Source: Proteus mirabilis ATCC 29906 (lineage in GTDB: Bacteria > Pseudomonadota > Gammaproteobacteria > Enterobacterales > Enterobacteriaceae). From it: a DNA stretch of 47,583 bases. Both the position numbers and the translations under genes were made by a program. The stretch covers positions 1 to 47,583 of the forward strand of contig NZ_GG668581.1 of assembly GCF_000160755.1 (NCBI RefSeq), in the 5' to 3' direction. The notes under the pieces are model-generated. The model was not told the origin of the DNA, searched no databases, and saw only the letters and a list, made by a program, of their open reading frames with translations. Positions 1-10,270 of this stretch are shown in pieces. The first letter of the stretch is position 1; every line of letters begins with the position of its first letter.

Positions 1-1
1 C

Positions 2-31
2 GTATACTACGCTATTCCTATGAAGAGTCAA
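2..31 (-). promoter_or_regulatory. rRNA operon P2 promoter
   Basis: On the minus strand a -35 element TTGACT (26-31) is followed after 16 bp by TAGTAT (4-9). Its place about 80 bp downstream of a clear P1 promoter matches the tandem P1-P2 arrangement of enterobacterial rrn operons, and hemG lies next to rrsA in E. coli. The rRNA genes themselves would be beyond position 1. Confidence 0.75.
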
Positions 32-100
32 GAGTTTTTTCAAACTTTTTTCTTTTCTCTTCCCTTTCCGTCGTTGCTGTTGTCAGCTCATCGTCGGTCA

Positions 101-165
101 GTGGGTGCGCATTATAGGGGCTTCTCAGATTAGCGCAAGTGTTTTTTGAAAAAAATTCACCGTTC
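101..165 (-). promoter_or_regulatory. rRNA operon P1 promoter with UP element
   Basis: On the minus strand the -35 TTGCGC (133-138) and a perfect -10 TATAAT (111-116) are separated by 16 bp, the spacing typical of rrn P1. The -10 is followed directly by a GC-rich discriminator, GCGCACC, the feature behind ppGpp/DksA and growth-rate control. A/T tracts at about 140-157 upstream of the -35 fit an UP element. The promoter fires leftward, away from hemG. Confidence 0.85.
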
Positions 166-215
166 GATTAAAACACCAACAATACGTACAAAAAACAGGT
201 CACAACGAACAGATA

Positions 216-746
216 TCACTCAATTTTGGAAAATTTTGTCGCAAATTCACTAACTTTATTCCAATCAGTATATTCGATTTCTTTTGTTGGATCGGTTTCA
301 CCCTTAGTCATCTTCATAATAAGCTGGATCATCACTCTATCAATCCATTTATAACGTGGGTAAAGAAGCGCGCCTGCAAAAACACCTGTTAATCTAGGCT
401 TCCATGGAGTCTTATCTAAAAACTTACGCATATAAGCATTGGTTTCTGGCGTACTCTTTTCAGCTTTTCTTGCCGTAAGATTCACCCCAAAAAAGGCGGA
501 TGGCATACTATTTAATTGAGAAAGGTGTTGGGTAATAAATTTATCCAGTACTTTATTAAAATAGCCATATCTAATTGATGCCCCAACTAACACTTTATTA
601 TAAGCAGATAAATTAAGGCTATGGTGAACAGCAGTTAAATCTCTTACATCACATTCATAGCCCTGTTGTCTTAGTTCATTAGCTATGTGCGTCATTATTT
701 TTTTAGTTTGACCATCTGTACTGCAGTACAGCAACAGCGCGCTCAT
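216..746 (-). CDS. hemG: Menaquinone-dependent protoporphyrinogen IX oxidase HemG
   Basis: HemG oxidises protoporphyrinogen IX to protoporphyrin IX in haem synthesis, passing electrons to the quinone pool. The 176-residue product is a long-chain flavodoxin-like protein with an N-terminal FMN phosphate-binding loop (STDGQTKKI, residues 9-17) and the HemG signatures GASIRYGYF near 55-63 and YPRYKWIDR near 129. E. coli HemG is 181 residues. It is the last gene of a pepQ-yigZ-trkH-hemG run and starts 20 bp after trkH. As in E. coli, it is followed by the rRNA operon promoters. I see no clear terminator between hemG and those promoters. Confidence 0.95.
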   Translation of the reverse strand: MSALLLYCSTDGQTKKIMTHIANELRQQGYECDVRDLTAVHHSLNLSAYNKVLVGASIRYGYFNKVLDKFITQHLSQLNSMPSAFFGVNLTARKAEKSTPETNAYMRKFLDKTPWKPRLTGVFAGALLYPRYKWIDRVMIQLIMKMTKGETDPTKEIEYTDWNKVSEFATKFSKIE

Positions 747-766
747 ACATCACTCCTTGTTTTTGG

Positions 767-2218
767 TTAATCACGCCAAAATGTTGGTGTAAATAAAACC
801 AATAATGTGAAAACTTCTAATCGGCCAAATAACATGGTGACAACAAGTATCCACTTAGCGGCTGGATTCATTGTTGTAAAGTTATCAGCAACAATACCTA
901 ATCCTGGACCCAAATTATTAAGTGTTGTAGCAATAGCAGAAAAAGCAGAAAACTCATCAACGCCTGTCGCTATTAATAGCATTAAGCTAATAATAAACAC
1001 TAAAGCATATGCTGAGAAAAAGCCCCAAACCGCTTCTATAATACGCTCTGGTAATGCTCGATGTCCTAGTTTAATCGTATAAACCGCATTAGGGTGTACA
1101 AGACGTTTTAATTCACGAGAGCCTTGTAAAAACAGCAGTAAGATACGGATTACTTTTAATCCCCCCCCCGTTGAACCAGCACAGCCCCCGATAAAGGCAG
1201 AACACAACAGTAACAGAGGTAAAAAAGTTGGCCACTGGGCAAAACTATCTGTTGCAAACCCTGCGGTTGTTGCCATTGAAACAACTTGGAAAAAAGCTTG
1301 ATTAATTGTTGTCCATCCAGAGTCATATACCGAATAGAGCCATAGAACAAGGCTACAAATAATCACTAATCCGAGCTGTATAAAGATAAACATGCGAAAT
1401 TCAGGATCACGCCAATAAATATTGAGGCTTCGCCCTGTTAAAACCGAAAAGTGTAAAGCAAAGTTACACCCTGAAATTAATAGAAAAACACCAATAATGA
1501 CGTTAATTGTTGGACTATTAAAATAGCCAATGCTTGCATCATGGGTAGAAAATCCACCGATTGCAATAGTAGAAAAACTATGCGAGATAGCATCAAACAC
1601 GTCCATACCCGCAATCCACAACGCAAGGGCACAAATAATAGTGAGTAAGACATAAATCAGCCACAATGCTTTCGCAGTTTCTGCGATCCTTGGGCGCATT
1701 TTATTGTCTTTCAAAGGCCCCGGCATTTCTGCCCGATAAAGCTGCATTCCCCCAACGCCTAACAGTGGAAGAATGGCCACCGCTAATACGATGATCCCCA
1801 TTCCCCCTAACCATTGCAGCATTTGGCGATAAAATAAAATCGCTTTAGGTAAGCTATCCAACCCAACAAGTGTCGTAGCCCCTGTGGTTGTTAATCCGGA
1901 AAAAGATTCAAAAAAGGCATCGGTAATCGATAGATGAGGTTGTTCCGAAAAAATAAAAGGCAATGCCCCTACGCTGCCTAACACAGTCCAAAATAAAACC
2001 ACAATAAGAAAACCTTCTTTGGGTTTTAGATCACTTTTATTGTTTCGATTGGGGATCCACAACATTAGCCCAATAATAAGAGCGACAATAAATGTCTGAC
2101 TAAATGCTCGTCCTGCACCATCCCGATAGATCAACGCAACGATACCGGGGATGATCATCGTGACAGAGAATAAAATAACAAGTAGCCCAACAATTCGGGT
2201 TATTGAACGAAAATGCAT
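767..2218 (-). CDS. trkH: Trk system potassium uptake protein TrkH
   Basis: TrkH is the inner-membrane, K+-translocating subunit of the Trk uptake system, working with TrkA. The 483-residue length matches E. coli TrkH. The four pore-loop repeats are visible: GLTTTGATT near 108, IAIGGFSTHD near 219, SMATTAGFAT near 314 and GGCAGSTGGGLK near 344, each with the filter glycine. The N-terminus MHFRSITRIVGLL is nearly identical to E. coli. Codons for the last filter (Gly351-Gly353) contain an uninterrupted run of nine G (nine C on the plus strand, 1161-1169), an unusual slippage-prone tract. The gene begins 25 bp after yigZ and probably shares its transcript. Confidence 0.96.
   Translation of the reverse strand: MHFRSITRIVGLLVILFSVTMIIPGIVALIYRDGAGRAFSQTFIVALIIGLMLWIPNRNNKSDLKPKEGFLIVVLFWTVLGSVGALPFIFSEQPHLSITDAFFESFSGLTTTGATTLVGLDSLPKAILFYRQMLQWLGGMGIIVLAVAILPLLGVGGMQLYRAEMPGPLKDNKMRPRIAETAKALWLIYVLLTIICALALWIAGMDVFDAISHSFSTIAIGGFSTHDASIGYFNSPTINVIIGVFLLISGCNFALHFSVLTGRSLNIYWRDPEFRMFIFIQLGLVIICSLVLWLYSVYDSGWTTINQAFFQVVSMATTAGFATDSFAQWPTFLPLLLLCSAFIGGCAGSTGGGLKVIRILLLFLQGSRELKRLVHPNAVYTIKLGHRALPERIIEAVWGFFSAYALVFIISLMLLIATGVDEFSAFSAIATTLNNLGPGLGIVADNFTTMNPAAKWILVVTMLFGRLEVFTLLVLFTPTFWRD
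1161..1169. repeat. C9/G9 homopolymer inside trkH
   Basis: Nine consecutive C on the plus strand encode part of the TrkH selectivity-filter glycines. Synonymous GGT or GGC codons could interrupt it. A slip of one base would frameshift the last quarter of TrkH. Confidence 0.9.
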
Positions 2219-2243
2219 TTAGCGATTTCCTTGGTAGCAACGA

Positions 2244-2864
2244 TTATTCATTCGGTTCTAAACATATTAATTGCATACTGCCACGACTGATATCGCGTAG
2301 TTTACTTTCAACTTTTTCACTCTCTACTGCTGGCAATGATAGTTCAAAAGTGACTTTATCAGTATATTCACTAGAGAGGATCTTCCCTTGATATTCTGCA
2401 ACAACTTGCTCAAGTAATGACACCAAGGAATATTCACACTCCACAAGAAATCGGCGCTGAGGTACTTTAGTTTTCGTTGGCAAAAGTTTTAATGCCTGCT
2501 GTACCCCACTGCCATAAGCACGTACTAATCCACCAGTGCCTAATTTGATCCCGCCGAAATAACGTACCACAACCGCAGTCACCTCTCCCATACCACTCCC
2601 TAACAGGGGTGCTAGAATAGGTTTTCCCGCCGTGCCTGTTGGTTCACCATCGTCAGAAAAACCTAACTGCTGTGAATCATCAGGTCTTCCGGCAACAAAT
2701 GCCCAACAATGATGCCGAGCATCGGGAAACTGCGCTTTAATTGATTGGATATACGCTTTGGCAGCCTCAATCCCTTCAGTATGAGCAATAAATGTAATAA
2801 AACGGCTCTTCTTTATTTCTTCACTGAATTCTACCGTTTCAGCGGGGATCAAATAAGCTTTCAT
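2244..2864 (-). CDS. yigZ: IMPACT-family protein YigZ
   Basis: This 206-residue protein belongs to the YigZ/IMPACT (UPF0029) family. The central region carries the family signature: HHCWAFVAG, then FSDDGEPTGTAGKP near residue 74, then VVVRYFGGIKLGTGGLVRAY near 98-117, followed by a C-terminal ferredoxin-like domain. Its precise role in bacteria is not settled; the eukaryotic relative regulates the GCN2 kinase. The start overlaps the pepQ stop as ATGA, so translation is probably coupled to pepQ, as in the conserved pepQ-yigZ-trkH-hemG cluster. Confidence 0.93.
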   Translation of the reverse strand: MKAYLIPAETVEFSEEIKKSRFITFIAHTEGIEAAKAYIQSIKAQFPDARHHCWAFVAGRPDDSQQLGFSDDGEPTGTAGKPILAPLLGSGMGEVTAVVVRYFGGIKLGTGGLVRAYGSGVQQALKLLPTKTKVPQRRFLVECEYSLVSLLEQVVAEYQGKILSSEYTDKVTFELSLPAVESEKVESKLRDISRGSMQLICLEPNE

Positions 2865-4198
2865 CAGGCTAAATGTAAGTCTCTTGTGATATTTTCAATT
2901 TTGTTATCGTGGATAATAATATTATCTTCAATACGAATGCCACCAAAAGGCTTGAAGTGTTCAATCAAATGCCAATCAAAATGACTACGATATTTCCCTT
3001 CACGCCAAGGTGCTAATAATGAATCAATAAAATAGAATCCTGGCTCAATGGTAAGTACCATTCCCGGCTCTACAATACGTGTACAACGTAAGAAAGGATA
3101 CATGGCTGGCGCAGCTAAATGAGTCCCTTTATCATCCTGCATAAATCCACCCGCATCATGAACTTGTAAACCTAGCGCATGGCCTAATCCATGTGGTAAG
3201 AAGGGAGTTGTTAATCCTTCACTCACCATCTCTTCTTCGCTAATTCCCTTAACAATACCGTATTTATGTAATAATCCGGCAATACGTTGATGCATTTGAA
3301 TATGATATTCGCTGTAGCGTACTCCCGCTTTCATTGTCGCTATCAATGCCTGTTGCGCATCATTCATATCTTTGACTAAAGCAGTAAATTCATGATTTTC
3401 TTTCGCTGAATAAGTACGCGTAATATCCGCAGCATACCCATTATACTCTGCTCCTGCATCAATGAGGAAACTACGATATTCATCTGGCGATTGATGATCT
3501 AATTTGGTGTAATGCAAAACAGCAGCATGTTCATTTAATGCAACAATATTGCCATAAGGTACATCTGTGTCCCGATGTCCTGTTGCCATTAAATAAGCCA
3601 TATTAATATCAAATTCACTTAACTCAGCTTGGAATGCCTCACGAGCGGCGATATGTCCATTGACTGCCATTTTCTGCGCTTCGCGCATACATGCCAGTTC
3701 ATAACCCGTTTTATAAGCACGATAATAATGATAATAGTTAAGAAGAGATTGGTTATTAACATTATCAAGACTGACACCTAATGAATCAGCCCGTTGTGTA
3801 TTTGGCCCAATATAAGCAGTATTTTTATTAATAAAAGGTGCTAGCTCTTTTTGAATATCATCGACATTTTTTAAATGGATCAGCTCAATTTCATGGGTCC
3901 AATAGCTACTTGGTAAAGCTTCAACACTATGCCAATAATCAACAGGTGAATAGAACCAGAGTTTTGGTTTATTGACACCATCAACCAATAACCAACAATG
4001 TGGCACATCAGTTACTGGCACCCACGCTTTAAAGTGTGCATTCACTTTAAAAGGGTAATCACTATCATCAAGGAAAACACCAATAGGTTCACCAGAGTGA
4101 ATCAAGACATTATCAAGGTGGTGTCTAGATAAAGCATCACGAGTACGATTTTGTAGTGTTTTGATATGTTCTTGATACAGAGAAAGCAATTTTTCCAT
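2864..4198 (-). CDS. pepQ: Xaa-Pro dipeptidase PepQ
   Basis: PepQ is a cytosolic metallopeptidase (M24B, pita-bread fold) that splits dipeptides with C-terminal proline. The product has 444 residues (E. coli 443). The di-metal ligands sit in recognisable motifs: [42 protein letters not shown] and the C-terminal GGIRIEDN. It is the first gene of the leftward pepQ-yigZ-trkH-hemG run and is divergent from fadBA across about 290 bp, the E. coli arrangement. I could not place its promoter with confidence. Confidence 0.95.
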   Translation of the reverse strand: MEKLLSLYQEHIKTLQNRTRDALSRHHLDNVLIHSGEPIGVFLDDSDYPFKVNAHFKAWVPVTDVPHCWLLVDGVNKPKLWFYSPVDYWHSVEALPSSYWTHEIELIHLKNVDDIQKELAPFINKNTAYIGPNTQRADSLGVSLDNVNNQSLLNYYHYYRAYKTGYELACMREAQKMAVNGHIAAREAFQAELSEFDINMAYLMATGHRDTDVPYGNIVALNEHAAVLHYTKLDHQSPDEYRSFLIDAGAEYNGYAADITRTYSAKENHEFTALVKDMNDAQQALIATMKAGVRYSEYHIQMHQRIAGLLHKYGIVKGISEEEMVSEGLTTPFLPHGLGHALGLQVHDAGGFMQDDKGTHLAAPAMYPFLRCTRIVEPGMVLTIEPGFYFIDSLLAPWREGKYRSHFDWHLIEHFKPFGGIRIEDNIIIHDNKIENITRDLHLA

Positions 4199-4423
4199 TA
4201 CTAATCACCTATCTTTATTTATTGTTAATTATTCAGCTTAACACGCCAACTCTTTTACAGGGTAACACCATAGCAAAAATAGCTTACCATGACTTATTAC
4301 TATGTTTTTACGATCCTTAATTATGCTGATTTATTCATTTAAACCAATCATATAAAAATCAATATATTAGATAATTTCATTGTGATCAGCCCTACATTTC
4401 CTTAATCGAATATTTGCAATTAA

Positions 4424-4471
4424 TTAACATTGTATTCACACTCTAATTATCTGGTCATACCAGTTTATACT
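4424..4471 (+). promoter_or_regulatory. fadBA promoter region with FadR-type operator
   Basis: A 17-bp dyad at 4449-4465, ATCTGGTCATACCAGTT, with perfect arms CTGGT/ACCAG, matches the FadR operator (consensus near ATCTGGTACGACCAGAT). A possible -35 TTAACA (4424-4429) and -10 TTATCT (4447-4452) would put the operator over the promoter, fitting repression lifted by long-chain acyl-CoA. The operator match is strong; the promoter hexamers are tentative. Confidence 0.75.
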
Positions 4472-4486
4472 TTAGGGAGAATACAA

Positions 4487-6667
4487 ATGCTCTATCAAAG
4501 CGAAAATATTCAAGCCGATTGGGTGAAGCAAGGTATTGTTGAGCTCGTTTTCAATGCTAGCGGTTCTATTAATAAATTAGATACAAAAACGGTGGCAATG
4601 TTAAGCGAAGCGTTAACAGTATTAGAAAACACATCTGATCTAAAAGGGGTTATTTTACGTTCAGAAAAACCCGCCTTTATTGTTGGTGCCGATATTACCG
4701 AATTTTTATCACTTTTTGATGCACCGGTTGAAGAACTGACACAATGGCTACATTTTGCTAATCATATTTTCAATCGATTAGAAGATCTCCCCGTTCCTAC
4801 AGTTTCTGCCATTAATGGCTACGCCCTAGGCGGTGGCTGTGAATGTGTATTAGCAACGGATTTTCGTATTGCATCACCGGATTTACGCATTGGTTTACCC
4901 GAAACAAAACTTGGTATTATGCCGGGTTTTGGTGGCTCTGTTCGGCTACCTCGCCTTATTGGCGTTGATAATGCCTTAGAAATTATTACCGCAGGTAAAG
5001 ATATTAATGCCGAAACAGCACTTAAGAATGGCTTAATTCAAGCTATTGTCCCTGTTGATAAGCTAAAAGAAAGTGCCATTTCACTGATAGAGCAAGCCAT
5101 TGATGGCAAATTTGACTGGCAAGCTGCTCGTCAACCTAAAACTGTGGCATTAAGATTAACGGAACTTGAACATAAAATGTCATTTGCTGTGGCAAAAGGC
5201 ATGGTGATGAAAGTCGCAGGCCCTCATTATCCAGCCCCAATGACCGCCGTTAATACGATAGAAAAAGCCGCATTTCTAGATAGAAAAGCGGCACTTGAAT
5301 TGGAAACAGAAAACTTTGTCAAACTGACCCGCACCGATGTTGCCAAAGCATTAGTGGGTATTTTCCTTAATGATCAATATGTGAAAGGTATTACTAAAAA
5401 ACGTCATGCTAGCTTACCAAAACAAGCGGCAGTATTAGGCGCGGGGATCATGGGTGGCGGAATTGCCTATCAATCTGCACTAAAAGGCATTCCTGTTACC
5501 ATGAAAGATATTAATGCCAACTCCCTTGAATTGGGTATGACAGAAGCACTCAGTCTGTTACAAAAACGTCAAGAAAAAGGACGTATGAGTGCCGTTGATA
5601 TGGCAAAAACCCTCGCCTCTATTCATCCTACCCTAAACTATGCCAGTGTAGCTGATGCACAAATTGTGGTCGAAGCGGTGGTTGAAAACCCTAAAGTAAA
5701 AGCCTCTGTACTTGCTGAAACCGAAGCGCTCCTTGCTGATCATGCTGTACTTGCTTCGAATACCTCAACAATCCCCATTTCGCTACTTGCCAAATCACTA
5801 ACACGCCCTGAAAATTTCTGTGGAATGCACTTCTTTAATCCCGTTCACCGCATGCCTTTAGTTGAGATCATTAAAGGTGAAAAAACCAGCGAAGAGACGA
5901 TTAATCGCATTGTCAGTTATGCTAGCAAAATGGGTAAAACGCCAATCATTGTTAATGACTGTCCGGGGTTCTTTGTCAATCGCGTGCTCTTCCCTTATTT
6001 CGCCGGGTTTTCTCTTTTATTAAGAGATGGTGCTGATTTTATTGCTGTAGATAAAGTGATGGAAAAAGCCTTTGGCTGGCCAATGGGTCCGGCTTATTTA
6101 CTGGATGTTGTCGGTATCGATACAGCGAATCATGCTCAAGCAGTGATGGCTCAAGGTTTCCCAGACAGAATGGGAAGTATTGATAAAGACGTTATTGCGC
6201 TTTTATATCAACAACAACGCTATGGTCAGAAAAATAATCATGGTTTCTATGACTACACTATTGATAAGCGTGGTAAAAAACAAAAGCAGGTAGATAACGA
6301 TATTCACAGCCTTATTGAACATCATGTCGGCAAAAAACAGGAATTTAACCAAGACACTATTATTGCTCGTATGATGATCCCAATGATCAATGAAGTTATT
6401 CGTTGCTTAGATGAAGGCATTATCGCCTCACCTGCAGAAGCCGATATTGCATTAGTGTATGGTTTAGGCTTCCCTCCTTTCCGTGGTGGTGTCTTCCGTT
6501 ACCTCGATACCATTGGATTAGCACAATTTGTTGCAAATGCAGAGCAATACTCAGAATTAGGGCCACTTTACCAAATTCCTGAGAGCTTAAAACAAAAAGC
6601 ATTACGTAACGAAACCTACTATCCAAAGCCTGCAAAAGTAGATGTTAACATCAGAGAACTCGCTTAA
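4487..6667 (+). CDS. fadB: Fatty acid oxidation complex alpha subunit FadB
   Basis: FadB supplies enoyl-CoA hydratase, 3-hydroxyacyl-CoA dehydrogenase and epimerase/isomerase activities of aerobic beta-oxidation, in an alpha2beta2 complex with FadA. The product has 726 residues (E. coli 729). The crotonase half includes [11 protein letters not shown] and [12 protein letters not shown], which hold the two catalytic glutamates. The dehydrogenase half begins with the NAD-binding [11 protein letters not shown] near residue 317. I chose ATG at 4487 because it follows a good Shine-Dalgarno (AGGGAGA) and gives the family N-terminus MLYQSENI; an upstream TTG at 4430 would start within the operator region. 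fadA follows after 11 bp. Confidence 0.96.
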   Translation: MLYQSENIQADWVKQGIVELVFNASGSINKLDTKTVAMLSEALTVLENTSDLKGVILRSEKPAFIVGADITEFLSLFDAPVEELTQWLHFANHIFNRLEDLPVPTVSAINGYALGGGCECVLATDFRIASPDLRIGLPETKLGIMPGFGGSVRLPRLIGVDNALEIITAGKDINAETALKNGLIQAIVPVDKLKESAISLIEQAIDGKFDWQAARQPKTVALRLTELEHKMSFAVAKGMVMKVAGPHYPAPMTAVNTIEKAAFLDRKAALELETENFVKLTRTDVAKALVGIFLNDQYVKGITKKRHASLPKQAAVLGAGIMGGGIAYQSALKGIPVTMKDINANSLELGMTEALSLLQKRQEKGRMSAVDMAKTLASIHPTLNYASVADAQIVVEAVVENPKVKASVLAETEALLADHAVLASNTSTIPISLLAKSLTRPENFCGMHFFNPVHRMPLVEIIKGEKTSEETINRIVSYASKMGKTPIIVNDCPGFFVNRVLFPYFAGFSLLLRDGADFIAVDKVMEKAFGWPMGPAYLLDVVGIDTANHAQAVMAQGFPDRMGSIDKDVIALLYQQQRYGQKNNHGFYDYTIDKRGKKQKQVDNDIHSLIEHHVGKKQEFNQDTIIARMMIPMINEVIRCLDEGIIASPAEADIALVYGLGFPPFRGGVFRYLDTIGLAQFVANAEQYSELGPLYQIPESLKQKALRNETYYPKPAKVDVNIRELA

Positions 6668-6678
6668 GGAGAGAAGAA

Positions 6679-7842
6679 ATGGAAAAGGTTGTCATAATTG
6701 ATGGTGTTCGCACCCCAATGGGACGTTCAAAAGGCGGGGCATTTCGCCATGTAAGAGCTGAAAATCTCTCTGCGCAATTAATGCAAGCTTTGCTTAAGCG
6801 TAACCCTGATATTGATCCCAATGATATTGGCGATGTGATTTGGGGCTGTGTGCAACAAACTTTAGAGCAAGGCTTTAATATTGCACGTAATGCCGCACTA
6901 TTAGCAGAATTACCGCATAAAGTTCCGGCAGTAACCGTCAATCGTTTATGTGGCTCTTCGATGCAAGCCTTGCATGACGGTGCTCGCCAAATTATGTTAG
7001 GAGAGAGCCAAGTTGCTTTAATTGGTGGCGTTGAACATATGGGTCATGTACCGATGACCTATAATGCTGACTTTAACCCAGCATTAAATCTTTCTGTAGC
7101 AAAGGCTTCATTCTCAATGGGGTTAACTGCAGAAATGTTAGCAAAATCATTTCAAATATCTCGTGAAGAACAAGACAAATTCGCCTATCGCTCACACCAT
7201 TTAGCCGCCCTCGCGACCCAAAAAGGCTATTTTGACAACGAACTTGTTGCCATTAATGGTCATGATGCAGCAGGAGATTTTATACGCGTCAGCACGGATG
7301 AGGTTATCCGTTATAACCCAAGTCTTGATGAATTAGCACAACTTAGACCCGTGTTTGATCCCGCCACGGGCTCCGTCACTGCGGGGAATTCATCGGCCGT
7401 CTCTGATGGGGCATCCGCGATGTTTATCACGAGCGAAAGTTATGCTAAGCAACATCATTTAAAACCCCGTGCAATTATTCGTTCGATGGCGGTAACAGGT
7501 TGTGATCCGGCAATCATGGGATATGGTCCCGTTCCTGCCACTGAAATAGCGCTAAAGAAAGCAGGGTTAACCCTCAGTGATATTGATATCTTTGAACTTA
7601 ACGAAGCCTTTGCAGCGCAATCCTTAGCTTGCATGAAAAAAATGAATTTACTCGATAGCATTGATGACAAAATCAATCTTAATGGTGGTGCTATTGCACT
7701 TGGGCATCCATTAGGTTGTTCTGGTGCCAGAATAACCACCACGCTATTAAATATTATGGAGCGTAAAGATGCACAATTAGGATTAGCGACAATGTGTATT
7801 GGATTAGGCCAAGGGATAGCAACCATTATTGAGCGAGTTTAA
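6679..7842 (+). CDS. fadA: 3-ketoacyl-CoA thiolase FadA
   Basis: FadA is the beta subunit of the fatty acid oxidation complex and cleaves 3-ketoacyl-CoA to acetyl-CoA plus a shortened acyl-CoA. The 387-residue length equals E. coli FadA. The acyl-accepting cysteine is Cys91 in [14 protein letters not shown]; the base-providing motifs are [16 protein letters not shown] (His) and MCIGLGQG (Cys) near the C-terminus. It has a strong ribosome binding site (AAGGAGAG) and is followed by a clear intrinsic terminator. Confidence 0.96.
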   Translation: MEKVVIIDGVRTPMGRSKGGAFRHVRAENLSAQLMQALLKRNPDIDPNDIGDVIWGCVQQTLEQGFNIARNAALLAELPHKVPAVTVNRLCGSSMQALHDGARQIMLGESQVALIGGVEHMGHVPMTYNADFNPALNLSVAKASFSMGLTAEMLAKSFQISREEQDKFAYRSHHLAALATQKGYFDNELVAINGHDAAGDFIRVSTDEVIRYNPSLDELAQLRPVFDPATGSVTAGNSSAVSDGASAMFITSESYAKQHHLKPRAIIRSMAVTGCDPAIMGYGPVPATEIALKKAGLTLSDIDIFELNEAFAAQSLACMKKMNLLDSIDDKINLNGGAIALGHPLGCSGARITTTLLNIMERKDAQLGLATMCIGLGQGIATIIERV

Positions 7843-7914
7843 TCAAGATGATTTTTCATTTTGAGTAATATCACTTGGTTGACATGTTTGATTGCTTGGT
7901 TTTTTAACCATTTT

Positions 7915-7939
7915 CCCGCCGTCAGGGGCGGGTTTTTTT
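7915..7939 (+). terminator. Rho-independent terminator of fadBA
   Basis: A GC-rich stem CCCGCC (7915-7920) / GGCGGG (7927-7932) with a six-base loop is followed by seven T. In the opposite direction there is no U-tract, so it serves fadBA only. Confidence 0.9.
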
Positions 7940-7964
7940 ATGGTTTTTTTATCGTTATTGCTTA

Positions 7965-8666
7965 TTAAATAAACTCAAAAGCATCACTAAATAAGCGTTC
8001 TCTATCAGCATTACGCTCATTACAAAAACGATCTCGCGCTATTTTAGCCATTTCAAAACGTCCTGCGATATAAATATCATAGGATGATAAATCGCCAAAA
8101 TCTTCACTAATTGCCGTTAATACAGTCCCTTTTCTACCACGCCAAGCGTCATCAGGTTGTTCAACAACAGGTACGACTGATAATGAGGGATACTTTTCCG
8201 TTAAATCTTGCAACTCATTAAGATCATAAAGATGCACCTGCTCTCGTCCTCCCCAATAAAGCGTTATCGCACGTTGAGGATTTTCTTGTAATGCCGCTAG
8301 CAAGATAGAGTGAGTATAAGAAAATCCTGTTCCTCCTGCGATAAGCAACAAAGGACGTTGGCTCTGTTGTCTAAACCACGCATTACCATGGGGAATATCA
8401 ATCTTTAATTGTTGAGTTTCTAAAATAAGATCGAGCACAGCCATTGCGTAAAGATTCAGATCTGACGCGCCAATATGAAGCTCAATAAAGTCTTTATTTT
8501 CGGGAATAGAGGCAATAGAGAATGGGCGCTTATCTCGCTCATCCATAACCGCTAAAAGGTATTGTCCAGCCTGAAAATCAAATGGGCCATCAGGTAATAA
8601 TCTTACCCGATACACCGTATCTGTTATCGGCTCAACGAGTGAGACTTTACAGTTCAGTATCGCCAT
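7965..8666 (-). CDS. fre: NAD(P)H-flavin reductase Fre
   Basis: Fre reduces free FMN, FAD and riboflavin with NAD(P)H and so supplies reduced flavin, including FMNH2 that can be prenylated for UbiD. The 233-residue length is that of E. coli Fre. The flavin-binding segment RPFSIAS lies near residue 47 and the nucleotide-binding [15 protein letters not shown] near residue 105. It follows ubiD by 15 bp on the minus strand and is convergent with fadA, matching E. coli. Confidence 0.95.
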   Translation of the reverse strand: MAILNCKVSLVEPITDTVYRVRLLPDGPFDFQAGQYLLAVMDERDKRPFSIASIPENKDFIELHIGASDLNLYAMAVLDLILETQQLKIDIPHGNAWFRQQSQRPLLLIAGGTGFSYTHSILLAALQENPQRAITLYWGGREQVHLYDLNELQDLTEKYPSLSVVPVVEQPDDAWRGRKGTVLTAISEDFGDLSSYDIYIAGRFEMAKIARDRFCNERNADRERLFSDAFEFI

Positions 8667-8681
8667 GTTGTTCCTCTATTA

Positions 8682-10151
8682 TTATTTAACAATATCGAGC
8701 TGTTCCCAAATAGTATCGACCCGCTGTTTTATTTCATCCGTCATTACGATAGGTCGCCCCCACTCTCTCTCTGTTTCACCGGGCCATTTATTGGTCGCAT
8801 CTAACCCCATTTTGGAGCCTAAACCTGAAACAGGTGAAGCAAAATCAAGATAATCAATTGGCGTATTTTCCATCATAATGGTATCTCTTGCGGGATCCAT
8901 TCTAGTTGTGATAGCCCAAATCACATCTTTCCAATCTCTTGCATTCACATCATCATCGCAAACAATCACAAATTTAGTATACATAAATTGTCGCAAATAA
9001 GACCAAACTCCCATCATTACGCGTTTAGCGTGACCAGCATACTGCTTTTTCATGGTCACAACCGCTAAACGATAAGAGCAACCTTCAGGAGGTAAATAAA
9101 AATCGACAATCTCAGGAAATTGTTTTTGTAATATCGGTACTAATACTTCATTAAGCGCAACGCCTAATACTGCCGGCTCATCCGGTGGACGCCCTGTATA
9201 AGTAGAGTGATAGATAGCATCTTTACGACGTGTTAGATGTGTTATGGTAAATACTGGAAAAGAGTCAATCTCATTATAATAACCAGTATGATCACCATAT
9301 GGCCCTTCTGGTGCAAGCTCACCGGGTTCAATATACCCTTCGAGAATAATTTCGGCACTTGCCGGGACTTCCAAGTCATTGGAAAGGCATTTAACGACTT
9401 CTGTTTTATTACCTCGCAATAATCCAGCAAAGGCATATTCAGATAATGTATCTGGTACTGGCGTTACGGCACCTAAAATTGTCGCAGGATCAGCTCCTAA
9501 TGCAACAGAAACGGGAAAACGTTCTCCTGGGTGTTTTTGACACCATTCTTGGAAATCTAACGCGCCACCGCGATGAGATAACCAACGCATAATCACTTTA
9601 TTTTTGCCAAGCACTTGTTGGCGATAAATACCTAAATTCTGGCGCTCTTTAAATGGCCCTCGCGTTACTGTAAGTCCCCATGTAATCAAAGGTGCTGCAT
9701 CTTCAGGCCAACAATGCATCACGGGGATCTTAGTTAAATCAACATCATCGCCAGTTAACACAACCTCCTGACAAGGGGCTTTGCTCAGGCGCTTAGTTGG
9801 CATATTTAAAACTTGCTTAAATTTAGGTAACTTATCAAAAAGATCACGAAATCCTTTCGGAGGATCAGGCTCTTTTAAAAATGCTAATAGCTTACCCACT
9901 TCATGTAAGGCTTTAACATCATCTTGCCCCATCCCCATAGCAACACGCTCAGGTGTACCAAATAAATTACATAGCACTGGCATATCAAACCCTTTAGGAT
10001 TTTCAAATAACAGTGCAGGCCCACCAGCACGTAATGTTCTGTCCGCTATTTCGGTCATTTCAAGGTAGGGATCTATTTCAAAGGTGATGCGTTTTAATTC
10101 ACCTTTTTCTTCGAGTAATGAAAGGAAATCTCTTAAATCGCGGTATTTCAT
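8682..10151 (-). CDS. ubiD: 4-hydroxy-3-polyprenylbenzoate decarboxylase UbiD
   Basis: UbiD removes the carboxyl group of 3-octaprenyl-4-hydroxybenzoate in ubiquinone synthesis, using prenylated FMN made by UbiX. The product is about 489 residues (E. coli 497) and shows family landmarks [42 protein letters not shown] and the C-terminal DATNKWPGE. The start was set at the second of two adjacent ATGs (10151) because it gives the conserved [10 protein letters not shown]; an upstream in-frame ATG at 10208 would add unconserved residues encoded across a hairpin. fre follows immediately. Confidence 0.94.
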
Positions 10152-10181
10152 CATAATCTTACGAGCCAGTGAGTGAGAGAA

Positions 10182-10200
10182 AAGAGGGCAAAGCCCTCTT
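10182..10200 (-). terminator. Stem-loop downstream of pepE, just before ubiD
   Basis: A perfect 8-bp inverted repeat, AAGAGGGC / GCCCTCTT, with a three-base loop is followed on the minus strand by TTCTCTC. It lies downstream of pepE and only about 30 bp before the ubiD start, so it could be the pepE terminator or a leader attenuator for ubiD. The short loop and interrupted U-tract weaken the call. Confidence 0.6.
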
Positions 10201-10270
10201 TGAAACACTATAAGCTAAACGCATAACTCACTAAAAAGCAATGCCTTTTATATGAGATTGCAAATTATTA

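Noticed and set aside
807-1082. Plus-strand frame inside trkH
   Set aside because: Antisense shadow of a well-conserved gene.
4430-4486. N-terminal extension of fadB from TTG at 4430
   Set aside because: It would translate the FadR operator, and the conserved N-terminus begins at ATG 4487 after a good ribosome site.
7940-7964. T-rich stretch as a terminator for fre
   Set aside because: In the fre direction the run is A, not T, and no suitable hairpin precedes a U-tract.
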